Source of the DNA: Dehalococcoidia bacterium
GTDB taxonomy: Bacteria; Chloroflexota; Dehalococcoidia; DSTF01; JACRBR01
DNA: 64,000 bases
NCBI GenBank assembly: GCA_021731085.1
Contig: JAKFYB010000004.1
Span: 1 to 64,000, forward strand
Direction of reading: 5' to 3'
Positions 9,359 through 16,780 of the stretch are shown piece after piece (the first letter of the stretch is position 1; the number at the start of each line of letters is the position of its first letter). The notes under the pieces were generated by a model. The model was not told where the DNA came from. It saw nothing but the letters and a program-made list of their open reading frames with translations, and did not search any database. A program made the translations under genes and the position numbers.

Positions 9359-9577
9359 GCGTACCTCCAGTCCCATGTTACTCGAAGAGCCCTCGCGGAC
9401 TCAGGCGGGCATGGCGACGGCGACCGGGCGGTTGTGCGGCGTTGGGCGGCCCGGTGCCGTCTGTGGCGCCTGTCCGGCATTAGATTCGAAGATCCATGCA
9501 TTGCGCGGTCTGGCGCATGCACCACAACGAGAGCAGGCCGCCGAAGCGACCCGTCTCGGGCTCAGGTGCGGGAGGTG

Positions 9578-9997
9578 TTACTGAGCGGTGTGCATCAGCG
9601 CGTGCTCGGTCGCCGCCTTCATCGTCGGGAACTCCTGGCCGCAGGCGCCGCAGCCGAACGAACCGCCGCTCTCCGTCTTCGCGGCCTTCTTCTTCGGCGC
9701 GCTCTTCTTCGCCGCCTTCTTGGCGGGCGCCTTCTTCGTCGCTGGCTTCTTCGCGGCCTTCGGCTTCGGCTCGCGCGCGGTCTTGAGGTCGCCGTCCAGG
9801 CTCCAGAACCGCCAGCCGTTCGCCGCGATCCCGCCCATCACCGCCTTCGCCGCGGAACTTGGGCTCTTGTAGTCCGTCCCCGCGACCCGGTAGCGCAGGC
9901 CCTCCTCCGTCTCCATCACCACGCAGGTGTGGTCCTCCTTCTTGTACCGCGCGACCAGCACGGTCCCCGGCGCTAGTTCCCTGTTCTCGAGTGGCAT
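9578..9997 (-). CDS. RAMA/DUF4357-type domain fused to an H1-like lysine tail and a C2H2 finger
   Basis: A 139-residue protein with three parts. Residues ~10-70 (LVARYKKEDHTCVVMETEEGLRYRVAGTDYKSPSSAAKAVMGG..NGWRFWSLDG) match the RAMA/DUF4357 fold found beside restriction enzymes and DNA methylases and proposed to read DNA. Residues ~75-110 are Lys/Ala/Pro repeats (KKAPAKKAAKKSAPKKKAAK) like a histone H1 tail. The end, CGACGQEFPTMKAATEHALMH, is a C2H2 zinc-finger pattern. The start at 9997 has AAGGAG 7 nt upstream. It is transcribed from one arm of the mirrored promoter at 10049-10203, and a DNA methyltransferase lies 1.1 kb away, so a role in sensing methylated DNA is plausible but inferred. 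Confidence 0.75.
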   Translation of the reverse strand: MPLENRELAPGTVLVARYKKEDHTCVVMETEEGLRYRVAGTDYKSPSSAAKAVMGGIAANGWRFWSLDGDLKTAREPKPKAAKKPATKKAPAKKAAKKSAPKKKAAKTESGGSFGCGACGQEFPTMKAATEHALMHTAQ

Positions 9998-10048
9998 GTG
10001 GCATCTCCTTGTGAAAGCCCCGACCAGGGGCGTCTTCGTTGGCGATGC

Positions 10049-10203
10049 CATACATCACTCTGCTCCGCGACGAAGTCAACGGGATGTGGCGAGATTCTTC
10101 GCACCGTCCGGAGAGATTGTTTGGCGGCGTCAACCGTCTGCAGAGATTGTCTCTGCGTGACCGGATTACTCGTTGACTTGGGCGCCGCGCAGAGTGATGT
10201 ATG
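10049..10203. promoter_or_regulatory. Mirrored divergent promoter/operator region
   Basis: A 15-bp perfect inverted repeat (CATACATCACTCTGC at 10049-10063; GCAGAGTGATGTATG at 10189-10203) is followed inward on each side by 9 variable bases and then a 9-bp repeat containing TTGACTT (10073-10081 and 10171-10179). Each arm therefore reads CGTTGACTT-N9-GCAGAGTGATGTATG outward, toward the RAMA gene (left) and the 10222 operon (right). Between the arms lie a CAGAGA-TTG-TCTCTG palindrome (10141-10155) and a second AGAGATTGT near 10111. A shared regulator or identical promoter timing is implied. Confidence 0.7.
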
Positions 10204-10221
10204 TGGGGAAGGGAGAACGAC

Positions 10222-10368
10222 ATGAACAAGAAGCACCTAGCAACGGCGAGCGGCAAACCGAGGACGATGATCTCCACCGCCTGCGGGATCAAGGTTGAGC
10301 GGCGGCTGGCCGTTCTCTTCGCAGAGGACGTGACCTGCCCATACTGCCAAGCGCGAGGACAGCGATGA
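10222..10368 (+). CDS. 48-residue protein with CPYC knuckle
   Basis: First gene of a three-gene cluster behind the mirrored promoter. ATG 10222 has GGGAGA 5 nt upstream. The product is MNKKHLATASGKPRTMIS... ending VTCPYCQARGQR; a lone CxxC plus an upstream Cys could bind metal. Its TGA overlaps the ATG of the next gene (ATGA), indicating coupled translation. Typical of small phage or island genes; function unknown. Confidence 0.6.
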   Translation: MNKKHLATASGKPRTMISTACGIKVERRLAVLFAEDVTCPYCQARGQR

Positions 10369-10586
10369 CGAACACGACGCGCATCGCATTCTCCGAGACG
10401 CACAACGACGCCGGTCTGCTCCGCGAGTACATCGGCCAGCATTTCGCCAACTACTGGCACCAGGGGCTTCCCCTCAACGAGGCGCAGCGCCTTCACCGAT
10501 TGGTCGGACGCTTGGCGCGGCTTGCCCAGCTGCCGGCGGCCGAGGTGTGGCAGGAGCTCGCCGAAGACGCTGAGAACCGGTACTAA
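10365..10586 (+). CDS. Small hypothetical island protein (73 aa)
   Basis: Second gene of the cluster, overlapping its neighbour by 4 nt. Acidic, helical protein (TRIAFSETHNDAGLLREYIGQHFANYWHQGLPLNEAQRLHRLVGRLARLAQLPAAEVWQELAEDAENRY is its character, with a leucine-rich helix in the middle). No family recognised. Tight packing with both neighbours makes it a real gene. Confidence 0.6.
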   Translation: MTNTTRIAFSETHNDAGLLREYIGQHFANYWHQGLPLNEAQRLHRLVGRLARLAQLPAAEVWQELAEDAENRY

Positions 10587-10592
10587 GGAGCG

Positions 10593-10808
10593 ATGACGAT
10601 GATGGCACCGACGATCGAACAGTGGACGACCGACGACGAACGCTGGTGCGAGGTGTGCCAGCAGGACGACAACGATGCGGCGCGGAGCGAGCAGATGCCC
10701 CTCACCGTGCCGACACCCGCCTTCCCCTTCCGTGTTTGCGCCGACTGCGCCGACGAGTGGGACGCGATGGTGACCGATGACGAGCGGCAGTCGCTGGGCC
10801 TTCCCTAG
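10593..10808 (+). CDS. Small zinc-ribbon-like island protein (71 aa)
   Basis: Third gene of the cluster, 6 nt after the previous stop with AGGAG just before its start. Two CxxC pairs, CEVC and CADC, about 40 residues apart form a plausible zinc ribbon; the rest is acidic. Function unknown; possibly a nucleic-acid or protein adaptor of the element. Confidence 0.6.
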   Translation: MTMMAPTIEQWTTDDERWCEVCQQDDNDAARSEQMPLTVPTPAFPFRVCADCADEWDAMVTDDERQSLGLP

Positions 10809-10813
10809 CCGGA

Positions 10814-10987
10814 TCATCGCTTCGCTCCCACGCCGTCGCGCTCGCGGCGGCGTTCCTCGTCCAGCACGAGCGCTTTGACCAACTCGAACAAGCCGGTCTC
10901 CAAGCAGCCTAGGCACTCACCGTCCGACCGTTTGCGGACGTGGACGAGCGATCCACGGGCATCTCTCACGAGTACGAGGTTAGGCAT
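10814..10987 (-). CDS. Small hypothetical protein (57 aa), convergent with the zinc-ribbon gene
   Basis: Open frame from ATG 10987 to TGA 10814-10816, downstream of the methyltransferase on the same strand. Reads MPNLVLVRDARGSLVHVRK..., then ECLGCLETGLFELVKALVLDEERRRERDG. The CLGCL motif plus an amphipathic helix suggests a folded peptide. The upstream AGGGGG is 11 nt from the ATG, so translation signals are weak. Confidence 0.4.
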   Translation of the reverse strand: MPNLVLVRDARGSLVHVRKRSDGECLGCLETGLFELVKALVLDEERRRERDGVGAKR

Positions 10988-11060
10988 GGCGGGTGCTGCC
11001 CCCTATCTTCCGCATCGCCGGTTCACCTTCGGAGTTGGCTGCGCGTTGTACAGACAGAAC

Positions 11061-11119
11061 GAGCGGCGGCGGCTCTTCTCCAAAACCCCAACCACAAAAC
11101 ACCCGGGTTGCCGCCGCTC
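11061..11119 (-). other. Long-loop inverted repeat after the methyltransferase gene
   Basis: GAGCGGCGGC (11061-11070) pairs with GCCGCCGCTC (11110-11119) around a 39-nt loop; the loop is T/G-rich when read on the minus strand. It sits immediately 3' of the methyltransferase stop codon and may act as a transcription terminator. Confidence 0.4.
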
Positions 11120-11122
11120 TCT

Positions 11123-12355
11123 CTACTTCTCAAGGCACACCGCCTCCTTCCCGCTAAAAGCTTCCCACCTGGCCAACACGACGCTCCCATAGTGGGCATC
11201 GAGTTCCATGCCGTAGCAGGCGCGCCCGGTGCGTTCCGCGGCGATCAGCGTGCTGCCTGATCCGAGGAAGAGATCCAGCACCACGTCGCCGGGCCTGGAC
11301 GAGTTCTCGATCGCGCGTTCGACGAGCGGCAACGGCTTCATCGTCGGATGGGCCTCGCTGTCGCCGGGCCGGTCGATCTCCCACACATCGGACTGATTGC
11401 GATCGCCACACCAGTGATGCTTCTGCCCTTCGCGCCAGCCAAACCAGATCGGTTCGTACTGCCGCTGGTAATCGGCTCGCCCCATGACGAAGCGATCCTT
11501 CTTCCAGATGATCGTGTCGGACCAGTGGCCGCCAGCTTCGGCCAATGCCCGCGAGACCGACGGCCATTCTTTCGTGCTCATGCAGATGTAGATCGCACCA
11601 TCGACATTGCTGACGATGTTGTTTGACCAGGCGCGCACGAAGGCTTCCCATTGCTCTGGTGGCATGGCGTCGTTCTGGATGCGCCGCTTGCGTTGGTTCC
11701 TCTGCTGACCGCCGTGATCACCGAGGGCGACGTTGTAAGGAGGATCGGTGAAGCAGAGCGCCGGTCGGATCTCGCCCAACAGCCGCGATATGGCTGCACG
11801 GTCGGTCGCGTCGCCGATGAGGAGGCGGTGGTCGCCCAGCGCCCACAACTCGCCACGTTTGGCGCGTGTGGCGGCACGTGCGGCCTCCAGCGCCTCTTCG
11901 ACGTCGAACGCCTCTGCCTTCTCGCGCTTCTCGCGCAGATTCAGTGACTTCAGCAGCTTGTCGAGTTCGCCAGCCTCGAAGCCAGACAGCGAGAGGTCGA
12001 TCCCATCCACGCCCTGGAGGTCGGCCAGCATATGGGCGAGGAGGTCCTCGTCCCACTCACCGCCGATCCTGTTCAGGGCCATGTTGAGAAGGCGGGACTG
12101 CTCGATCGAGATGTCGAGCCAGATCACGGGCACGGTCTTCATGCCGAGCTTGCGTGCGGCGAGCAGGCGCTGGTGGCCGCCGATGACGGTCCGATCCTCG
12201 CGACGCACGATTACCGGTTGGACGAAGCCCCACTCGCGCAGGCTCCGCGTGAGCGACTCGAGTTCGCGCTCGCCGATGCGGCGCGGGTTGGCCGGGTCGG
12301 GATTGAGATCGTCGATCACGACATGGTCAATGAGCATGCGTGCGTCACCATTCAT
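11123..12355 (-). CDS. ParB/Srx-like domain fused to a beta-type DNA methyltransferase
   Basis: A 410-residue phage-style modification protein. Residues ~8-95 are a ParB-like nuclease domain (DLNPDPANPRRI, VIGGHQRLLAARKLG). Residues ~165-400 are a methyltransferase with the catalytic DPPYN (204-208) before the SAM motif FLGSGST (363-369), the beta-class order seen in N4-cytosine and N6-adenine enzymes. The start at 12355 has GGAGGA 7 nt upstream and overlaps the end of terL by 11 nt. In phages such fusions sit next to terminase genes and are thought to protect the phage genome or mark packaging DNA. No cognate restriction gene is visible, so it is probably an orphan. Confidence 0.9.
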   Translation of the reverse strand: MNGDARMLIDHVVIDDLNPDPANPRRIGERELESLTRSLREWGFVQPVIVRREDRTVIGGHQRLLAARKLGMKTVPVIWLDISIEQSRLLNMALNRIGGEWDEDLLAHMLADLQGVDGIDLSLSGFEAGELDKLLKSLNLREKREKAEAFDVEEALEAARAATRAKRGELWALGDHRLLIGDATDRAAISRLLGEIRPALCFTDPPYNVALGDHGGQQRNQRKRRIQNDAMPPEQWEAFVRAWSNNIVSNVDGAIYICMSTKEWPSVSRALAEAGGHWSDTIIWKKDRFVMGRADYQRQYEPIWFGWREGQKHHWCGDRNQSDVWEIDRPGDSEAHPTMKPLPLVERAIENSSRPGDVVLDLFLGSGSTLIAAERTGRACYGMELDAHYGSVVLARWEAFSGKEAVCLEK

Positions 12356-13901
12356 CTGGGGGTCCTCCCATTCGTACAAAGAACGCGGTTGAGACCGGCT
12401 CTTCCTCGGCGACCATCGCTCGCCCGACCGCCATCGCAAGCGCGACCATGCCGTCCACACGCTCGGTCGACTTTGCCTTGTCGATCTTCAGGTTGCCGGC
12501 GGGGTCCTGGCGGACGGCGACGTTGCTCGCCATCCAGCGCAGGACCGGATGGCCGCCGTGGCGAAGCTTGCGTTCCAGCACGAGCCGTTCGAGTTCCTTG
12601 GTCGGCGCGGTCATCGACGCAAACCCCTGTCCAAACGGCACGACAGTGAGGCCGTCGCCCATCAACTGCGTCTGCAACTGCGTCGAGTTCCAGCGGTCGA
12701 TCGCGATCTCGCGGATGTGGTAGCGGGTCGAGAGCTCAAGGATGTCCTCGCGGATGACGTCGTAGTCCACGACGTTGCCATCGGTCGCCTTAATGCGGCC
12801 GTCCCGCACCCAGACGTCGTAGGGCACACGGTCACGGAAGGCGCGCTTGCGGATGTTCTCCTCCGGTACCCAGAAGAAGGAGAGGACCGAGCCGCCGCCA
12901 TTCTCGTCGGGGAAGTACAGGGTCAGCGCGCTGATGTCGGTCGTCGTCGAGAGGTCGAGCCCGGCGTAGCACTCCTCGCCTTCGAGATCGTCAGGAGATG
13001 TCGCTTCGTCGTTCTCGTCCCAGACGGCCATGTCCAGCCAGCGGTCCGCCTGTTCGGTCCACTGGCAGAGATAGAGGCGACGGAAAGCATTCTGTTGACC
13101 AGGCACTTCCTTTGCCCGCAGGGCCGCGGTGCGCATCTCGTCCAGGCTGCGAAAGTCACCGAGCGCCGGGTTGGCTTCATGCCAGACGGCTTCGTCCAGC
13201 CAGTCCGCGTCGTCGGATGCCGCAAACAGGATGGGCAAGAAACTCGGGTCCTCGATGATGCCGTCGCGCACCTTCACGGCGAAGTCGTGCAGCTCCCAGC
13301 AGATCGAGTTCCGATCCCACCCAGCTGTAGTAATCACGAAGATCAGCGGCTGACGTCGCGCACCGGTCGAGGTGGTCAACACGTCGTAGAGGTCGCGGTT
13401 GGGTGCTGCATGCAGTTCGTCGTAGATCACGCCCGAGGCGTTATAGCCGTGACGGCCCGCCGCTTCGGCGGGGATCGCCCGGTAGACGCTGCCCGACGGC
13501 CGGTGCACGATCGTCTTGCGGCTGTCGACCACCTCGCACACGGAGAGCAATTCGGGATCGTTGCGCACCATCTCGGCGGCGACGCCGAAGACGAGCCCCG
13601 CCTGCTCCCGGTCGACGGCGGCGCTGTAGACCTCGGCGCCGGGCTCGCTGTCGCCCATCAGCATGTAAAGGGCAATGCCGGCGGCCAGTTCGGTCTTGCC
13701 GTTCTTCCTCGGGATCTCCACGTAGCAGGTGCGATAGCGGCGCGTGCCGTTCTCGCGCAGCGTCCCAAAGAGCGGCCGCACGATGTCTTCCTGCCAGGTC
13801 CGCAGTGCGAACGACTGGCCCGCCCACTCGCCCTTGGTGTGGCTCAGGTTGTTGATGAAGCGAACGACGCGTTCGCCGGGGTTCAGAGGAGCCCGGACCA
13901 C
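12345..13901 (-). CDS. terL: Phage terminase large subunit
   Basis: A 518-residue DNA-packaging ATPase/nuclease. Walker A PRKNGKT (64-70), Walker B VIYDE (158-162), coupling-motif region after TTSTGARRQPLIFVITTAG, and a C-terminal RNase H-like nuclease with the acidic CYAGLDLSTT near 320 and DRWNSTQLQ further on. Length and motifs fit the COG4626/YmfN terminase group. It overlaps terS by 19 nt upstream and the methyltransferase downstream, so packaging and modification are expressed together. Intact by inspection. No portal or capsid gene follows, which is unusual for a working prophage. Confidence 0.93.
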   Translation of the reverse strand: MVRAPLNPGERVVRFINNLSHTKGEWAGQSFALRTWQEDIVRPLFGTLRENGTRRYRTCYVEIPRKNGKTELAAGIALYMLMGDSEPGAEVYSAAVDREQAGLVFGVAAEMVRNDPELLSVCEVVDSRKTIVHRPSGSVYRAIPAEAAGRHGYNASGVIYDELHAAPNRDLYDVLTTSTGARRQPLIFVITTAGWDRNSICWELHDFAVKVRDGIIEDPSFLPILFAASDDADWLDEAVWHEANPALGDFRSLDEMRTAALRAKEVPGQQNAFRRLYLCQWTEQADRWLDMAVWDENDEATSPDDLEGEECYAGLDLSTTTDISALTLYFPDENGGGSVLSFFWVPEENIRKRAFRDRVPYDVWVRDGRIKATDGNVVDYDVIREDILELSTRYHIREIAIDRWNSTQLQTQLMGDGLTVVPFGQGFASMTAPTKELERLVLERKLRHGGHPVLRWMASNVAVRQDPAGNLKIDKAKSTERVDGMVALAMAVGRAMVAEEEPVSTAFFVRMGGPPDEW

Positions 13902-14341
13902 TTCGACTCCGCTTCACTGGCGGTTGGGGCGGCGTGGACGCGCGCGCGGCTCGCCGGCGACAGCCCGAATTCCCCCAGGAGCAGCCGGACCTGCTCGGCG
14001 GCCTTGTTGGCGACGGCGAGATATGGAGACTGCACGGGGTAGCCGTTCGGGCTCTTGATGATCGCGCCGTACTTCTTGAGCGACTCCAAGGATTCGATCC
14101 AGCGTCCCCAGGCGTCGCAGTACAACGCGAGCGCGGCGCGGTCGATCGTTGTGAGCAAGCCGAGGACGTGGAGTTCCTTCGTGATCCGCTTCCACTCCTT
14201 CCGCGCCTCGTCGCCAAGTTCTACCGGGCACCGCGGGATGGCAGGTTGGGGCCGTGGCTCGCGGCGATTGATGCGGTCCGCGCGGTCGGTGCCCTTCAGG
14301 AGCTTGAGTCTCGTCGGAACGGGCTTCGCGCCTCGCTGCAT
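13883..14341 (-). CDS. terS: Phage terminase small subunit, P27 family
   Basis: A 152-residue DNA-recognition subunit. N-terminal basic segment TRLKLLKGTDRADRINRREPRP, then the P27-type PAIPRCPVELGDEARKEWKRITKELHVLGLLTTIDRAALALYCDAWGRW, which is the family signature (LL..D..ALA.YC.aW..W). The C-terminus ends in the LL segment that overlaps terL. Located between HNH and terL as in HK97-like packaging modules. Confidence 0.9.
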   Translation of the reverse strand: MQRGAKPVPTRLKLLKGTDRADRINRREPRPQPAIPRCPVELGDEARKEWKRITKELHVLGLLTTIDRAALALYCDAWGRWIESLESLKKYGAIIKSPNGYPVQSPYLAVANKAAEQVRLLLGEFGLSPASRARVHAAPTASEAESKWSGLL

Positions 14342-14359
14342 GCCTACCTCCCCCCTGCC

Positions 14360-14773
14360 CTAATCTGGCAACGCGCGTGTGACGGTAGCCAGCCGCTCCA
14401 CGCCGGCCTGGATGACTGAATTATTGGGCCGCCCCCACCGGCCGTCGATGATCGCCGTCTTGCGCGAGTGATGCCGGTGACACAGGCCGCGCAGGTTGGA
14501 CGCGTCGTCGCTGCCACCGTGCTTGCGCGCAACGATGTGGTCCACGTCGGTTGATCGCTGATTGCAACCGGCTTCGTCCCGACAGATCGGATCGCGCTGC
14601 AGCACAACTGCACGTACGCGTCGCCATGCCGCGCCATAACCCTGCTGTGACGACGAGCCACGCGGGTGTGAGGCGTAGTGCCGGCGTTGCAGGTTGTGCT
14701 TGTCGCAGCGGCCTGACGCCACAAGGCGTGGACAGCCGGGCTCGGGGCAGGGCTTACGCGGCGCGCTAGGCAT
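14360..14773 (-). CDS. HNH endonuclease of the packaging module
   Basis: A 137-residue nuclease. The start at 14773 (MPSAPRKPC) is chosen because GGGAG lies 7 nt upstream; the frame stays open much further without family resemblance. Zinc-like Cys pairs PCPEPGC and CDKH open the protein; the HNH core is DVDHIVARKHGGSDDASNLRGLCHRHHSRKT, preceded by the RDPICR-type Cys segment. HNH proteins beside TerS/TerL stimulate cos cleavage in HK97-like phages; the same role is likely. Its stop is 18 nt before terS. Confidence 0.9.
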   Translation of the reverse strand: MPSAPRKPCPEPGCPRLVASGRCDKHNLQRRHYASHPRGSSSQQGYGAAWRRVRAVVLQRDPICRDEAGCNQRSTDVDHIVARKHGGSDDASNLRGLCHRHHSRKTAIIDGRWGRPNNSVIQAGVERLATVTRALPD

Positions 14774-14999
14774 TGGTCGACTCCCTTCGCGATTCATCAC
14801 CATGCGCAACGGGCGTGCGTCCGTACCGTTGTAGGGAGTGAAGGTTCCCCTTCGTCGAATGCGCCCGGGCTCTCGGCCGAGACGGGCGCATCGTGCTGTC
14901 TCTCTCATTGACAACGGATCGTTGCGTGACCCGGACCGCTTGATACGATCGAAGCAGCTCTCACGTCCAGCCCCCAAGCAAGACGTAGGGAGCCCGTTC

Positions 15000-15034
15000 A
15001 GGGGTCGGCGACTGCGGTTGAGACGCCGACCCCT
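15000..15034 (+). other. Strong hairpin upstream of small membrane gene
   Basis: An 11-bp perfect stem AGGGGTCGGCG / CGCCGACCCCT with a 13-nt loop ends 13 nt before the ATG at 15048. A CCCTTT follows it. Could be a terminator or a leader structure controlling the membrane gene. Confidence 0.5.
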
Positions 15035-15047
15035 CCCTTTGCGAGCC

Positions 15048-15224
15048 ATGATCCACGTAGCAATTGGCTTCTTTGTCGTTTCGCTGACCTTCGCCGCGCT
15101 GTGCGTCGTGTCGTTCGTCGTGCCCGGAGCACCGAGCGTCGACCTGATGTTTGTGTTGGGCACGGGCGTTGATGTGGTCGTCGCCACCGCGCTCGTTCTT
15201 GTGGTCGTGTTGCTGGGGCTGTAG
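15048..15224 (+). CDS. 58-residue two-helix membrane protein (copy 2 of a two-member family)
   Basis: MIHVAIGFFVVSLTFAALCVV, a short GAPSVD loop, then LMFVLGTGVDVVVATAL and VLVVVLLGL. Aligns end to end with the protein at 8172-8345 outside the packaging module. Two membrane helices; no charged residue apart from His3 and two Asp. No clear Shine-Dalgarno sequence; a strong hairpin precedes it. Candidate holin-like or toxin-like peptide by size, but nothing in the sequence proves that. Confidence 0.5.
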   Translation: MIHVAIGFFVVSLTFAALCVVSFVVPGAPSVDLMFVLGTGVDVVVATALVLVVVLLGL

Positions 15225-15253
15225 TCGCACGATTTGGTCGTCGTGTTGCGTTC

Positions 15254-15287
15254 GAGAAAAAGCAAAATGGCCTCCCTATCGGAGGCC
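15254..15287 (-). terminator. Rho-independent terminator reading leftward
   Basis: Stem GGCCTCC / GGAGGCC with a CTATC loop (15269-15287), followed on the minus strand by a T-rich tail (ATTTTGCTTTTT). It would stop minus-strand transcripts arriving from the replication side before they enter the HNH-terS-terL genes. Confidence 0.65.
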
Positions 15288-15667
15288 ACAGTGGGCACAA
15301 CGTCTATGCGGGTCTCGGTCTCTCAGACAAGGATAGCCCACGTACCCGAAAGCTCAATGCTCCGCGGACACGCGAGCGAGGCTTGCCAGGAGTAGTTGCA
15401 TTTCGCTCTCATTCTGTTGGACCTGGTGGGTTCTGATTTGGGCTATCAATCAATCTGGCTACTGCAAAACCTTGACTTCATCCAGCTTCAAAAGTTGCAT
15501 AACAAACGCTCAATTGTTCTAATTAACAGTCGGTACGCGATCCAGGCAGAATTGTCAATGAGGAAGTCCTTGACTTATTGGATCTACTAGTGCTAATTTC
15601 GCGTACGGATTAACGGGTATGTCACACACGCGCCACCCGCTTAGCGCGTCATCCCTTAGCCTTTGAA
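15288..15667. other. AT-rich spacer without convincing gene
   Basis: About 380 bases, visibly richer in A/T than the rest of the element. A 64-codon open frame at 15396-15590 has no ribosome site and atypical codons, so it is not called. The base composition change suggests recently joined DNA. Confidence 0.4.
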
Positions 15668-15739
15668 ATGAAGGTTCTCCTCATGGCAGAACCGAAGATC
15701 GTGGCCGATGCTGATGAGAAAGGCTCGACTAAGGGATGA
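15668..15739 (+). CDS. Tiny ORF (23 aa) overlapping the DUF5678 start
   Basis: MKVLLMAEPKIVADADEKG... ends TGA at 15737-15739, overlapping the ATG of the next gene by 4 nt (ATGA). An internal ATG at 15683 is an equally good start. It may be a leader peptide for coupled translation of the DUF5678/protease pair, or merely an open stretch. Confidence 0.3.
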   Translation: MKVLLMAEPKIVADADEKGSTKG

Positions 15740-16014
15740 CTGCGGCCGTGTGGAACCAAGTGCACTCCGGTAAGGCGAAGGATCTCGACGCCATTTTGCT
15801 GCCTTACCAGCAAGCGACTCGCTACGTGGCCGACAACTACGAGCGGCTTCTTCAAGAGCATCCAGAGCAATGGGTTGCCGTAACCGCCCAAGGTGTCCTA
15901 GCCTCAAGTACGCGACGAGACGCAGTCTCGAGGAAGCTCAAGGCTTCCGGCGCTGAACGGAATAAGGTGTACATTACCTTCTTGACGAAGAAGAAGCAGA
16001 CACTAATACTCTGA
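15736..16014 (+). CDS. DUF5678 domain protein
   Basis: A 92-residue protein. Central segment NYERLLQEHPEQWVAVTAQGVLASSTRRDAVSRKLKASG fits the DUF5678 pattern (a helix, then W-VAV, then a short beta hairpin). The C-terminus NKVYITFLTKKKQTLIL supplies another strand. The stop is 4 nt before the aspartic-protease gene, so the two form a tight pair. Such small DUF5678 proteins commonly precede retropepsin-like proteins; the one may be the substrate, chaperone or inhibitor of the other, which is inference. Confidence 0.75.
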   Translation: MTAAVWNQVHSGKAKDLDAILLPYQQATRYVADNYERLLQEHPEQWVAVTAQGVLASSTRRDAVSRKLKASGAERNKVYITFLTKKKQTLIL

Positions 16015-16018
16015 CCAC

Positions 16019-16576
16019 ATGCTGGTCAGAGGAATCTTCAACGATGGAAGGCCGCATATTAGCGGCCTTCTAGCATTTCCGAGCCTCTGCGGCTTGGAGT
16101 ACATCTCCGTGAACTTTCTGGTTGATAGCGGAGCTGACCGTTCTGTCATCACGGTGAATGAGTACAAGGACTATTTCTCATACCACGACCTGCTGAACTA
16201 TCCGCTGCGCGTGTCAACCGGTTTTGGGGGTGGCATCATTACGCGCCTTGTTCCAGCCCACCTTGCACTCAGGACCGAAGCGGGGAGTTATTTGTTTCAG
16301 CCGCTCATGATAGAAGTGCCCAATCCGAAGAAATTCGACAAGACCCTGCCATCGGTGATGGGTAGGGACATTCTCAATTGCTTCAGCTTGAGAATCGATC
16401 GGACGGACGGCGCCGTGATCTTAGATGAGCCAGCTTACCCACAACTCAGATTCGATTGGATGCTGGAAGGCATGGAAGAAGACGAGTTGTCCGCTGACAT
16501 AGATGGGATGACGATGCAGGAAGCATTGCAGACTGTCAGTACGCCCGAAAATTACCCCCAGCGTGAAAACAAATGA
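16019..16576 (+). CDS. Retropepsin-like aspartic protease
   Basis: A 185-residue single-domain aspartyl protease homologue. Catalytic VDSGA (Asp36) in FLVDSGADRSVIT, flap-like GFGGGIITRLVPA, and the hydrophobic-hydrophobic-Gly motif SVMGRDIL (113-118) near the end of the domain, as in clan AA proteases that act as homodimers. An acidic C-terminal extension (EGMEEDELSADIDG) follows. Starts 4 nt after the DUF5678 gene. Cytoplasmic by sequence. Target unknown; the paired small protein is the natural candidate. Confidence 0.8.
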   Translation: MLVRGIFNDGRPHISGLLAFPSLCGLEYISVNFLVDSGADRSVITVNEYKDYFSYHDLLNYPLRVSTGFGGGIITRLVPAHLALRTEAGSYLFQPLMIEVPNPKKFDKTLPSVMGRDILNCFSLRIDRTDGAVILDEPAYPQLRFDWMLEGMEEDELSADIDGMTMQEALQTVSTPENYPQRENK

Positions 16577-16780
16577 TTTGCGGGCCCGGCTGGTTGGTGG
16601 AGTCTCGTACGGGCTACTACAACCTTCTACGCGCCAACAGGCGGGCTCTGGTTGCTCGTCTTGCACCGGACGCACTGAATGCTCCATGGTCGGGTAACTG
16701 ACTCCGCCAGCTTCTTGTCGCACATGCGACACCTCGGTGCGTGGTCAACCTTCACTCCCTCATCCATTCGTCACCATCCC

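Noticed and set aside
9480-9495. Possible left attachment copy of the tRNA 3' end (GATTCGAA)
   Set aside because: Only 8 bases match the tRNA; too short to call an att core.
9480-10916. 478-codon frame on the minus strand across the small-gene operon
   Set aside because: Out of frame with the RAMA gene and opposite three tightly packed small genes with good start sites.
12549-14042. 497-codon frame opposite the terminase genes
   Set aside because: Shadow of TerL/TerS, whose motifs are intact on the other strand.
15396-15590. 64-codon frame in AT-rich element spacer
   Set aside because: No start signal, no similarity, atypical composition.
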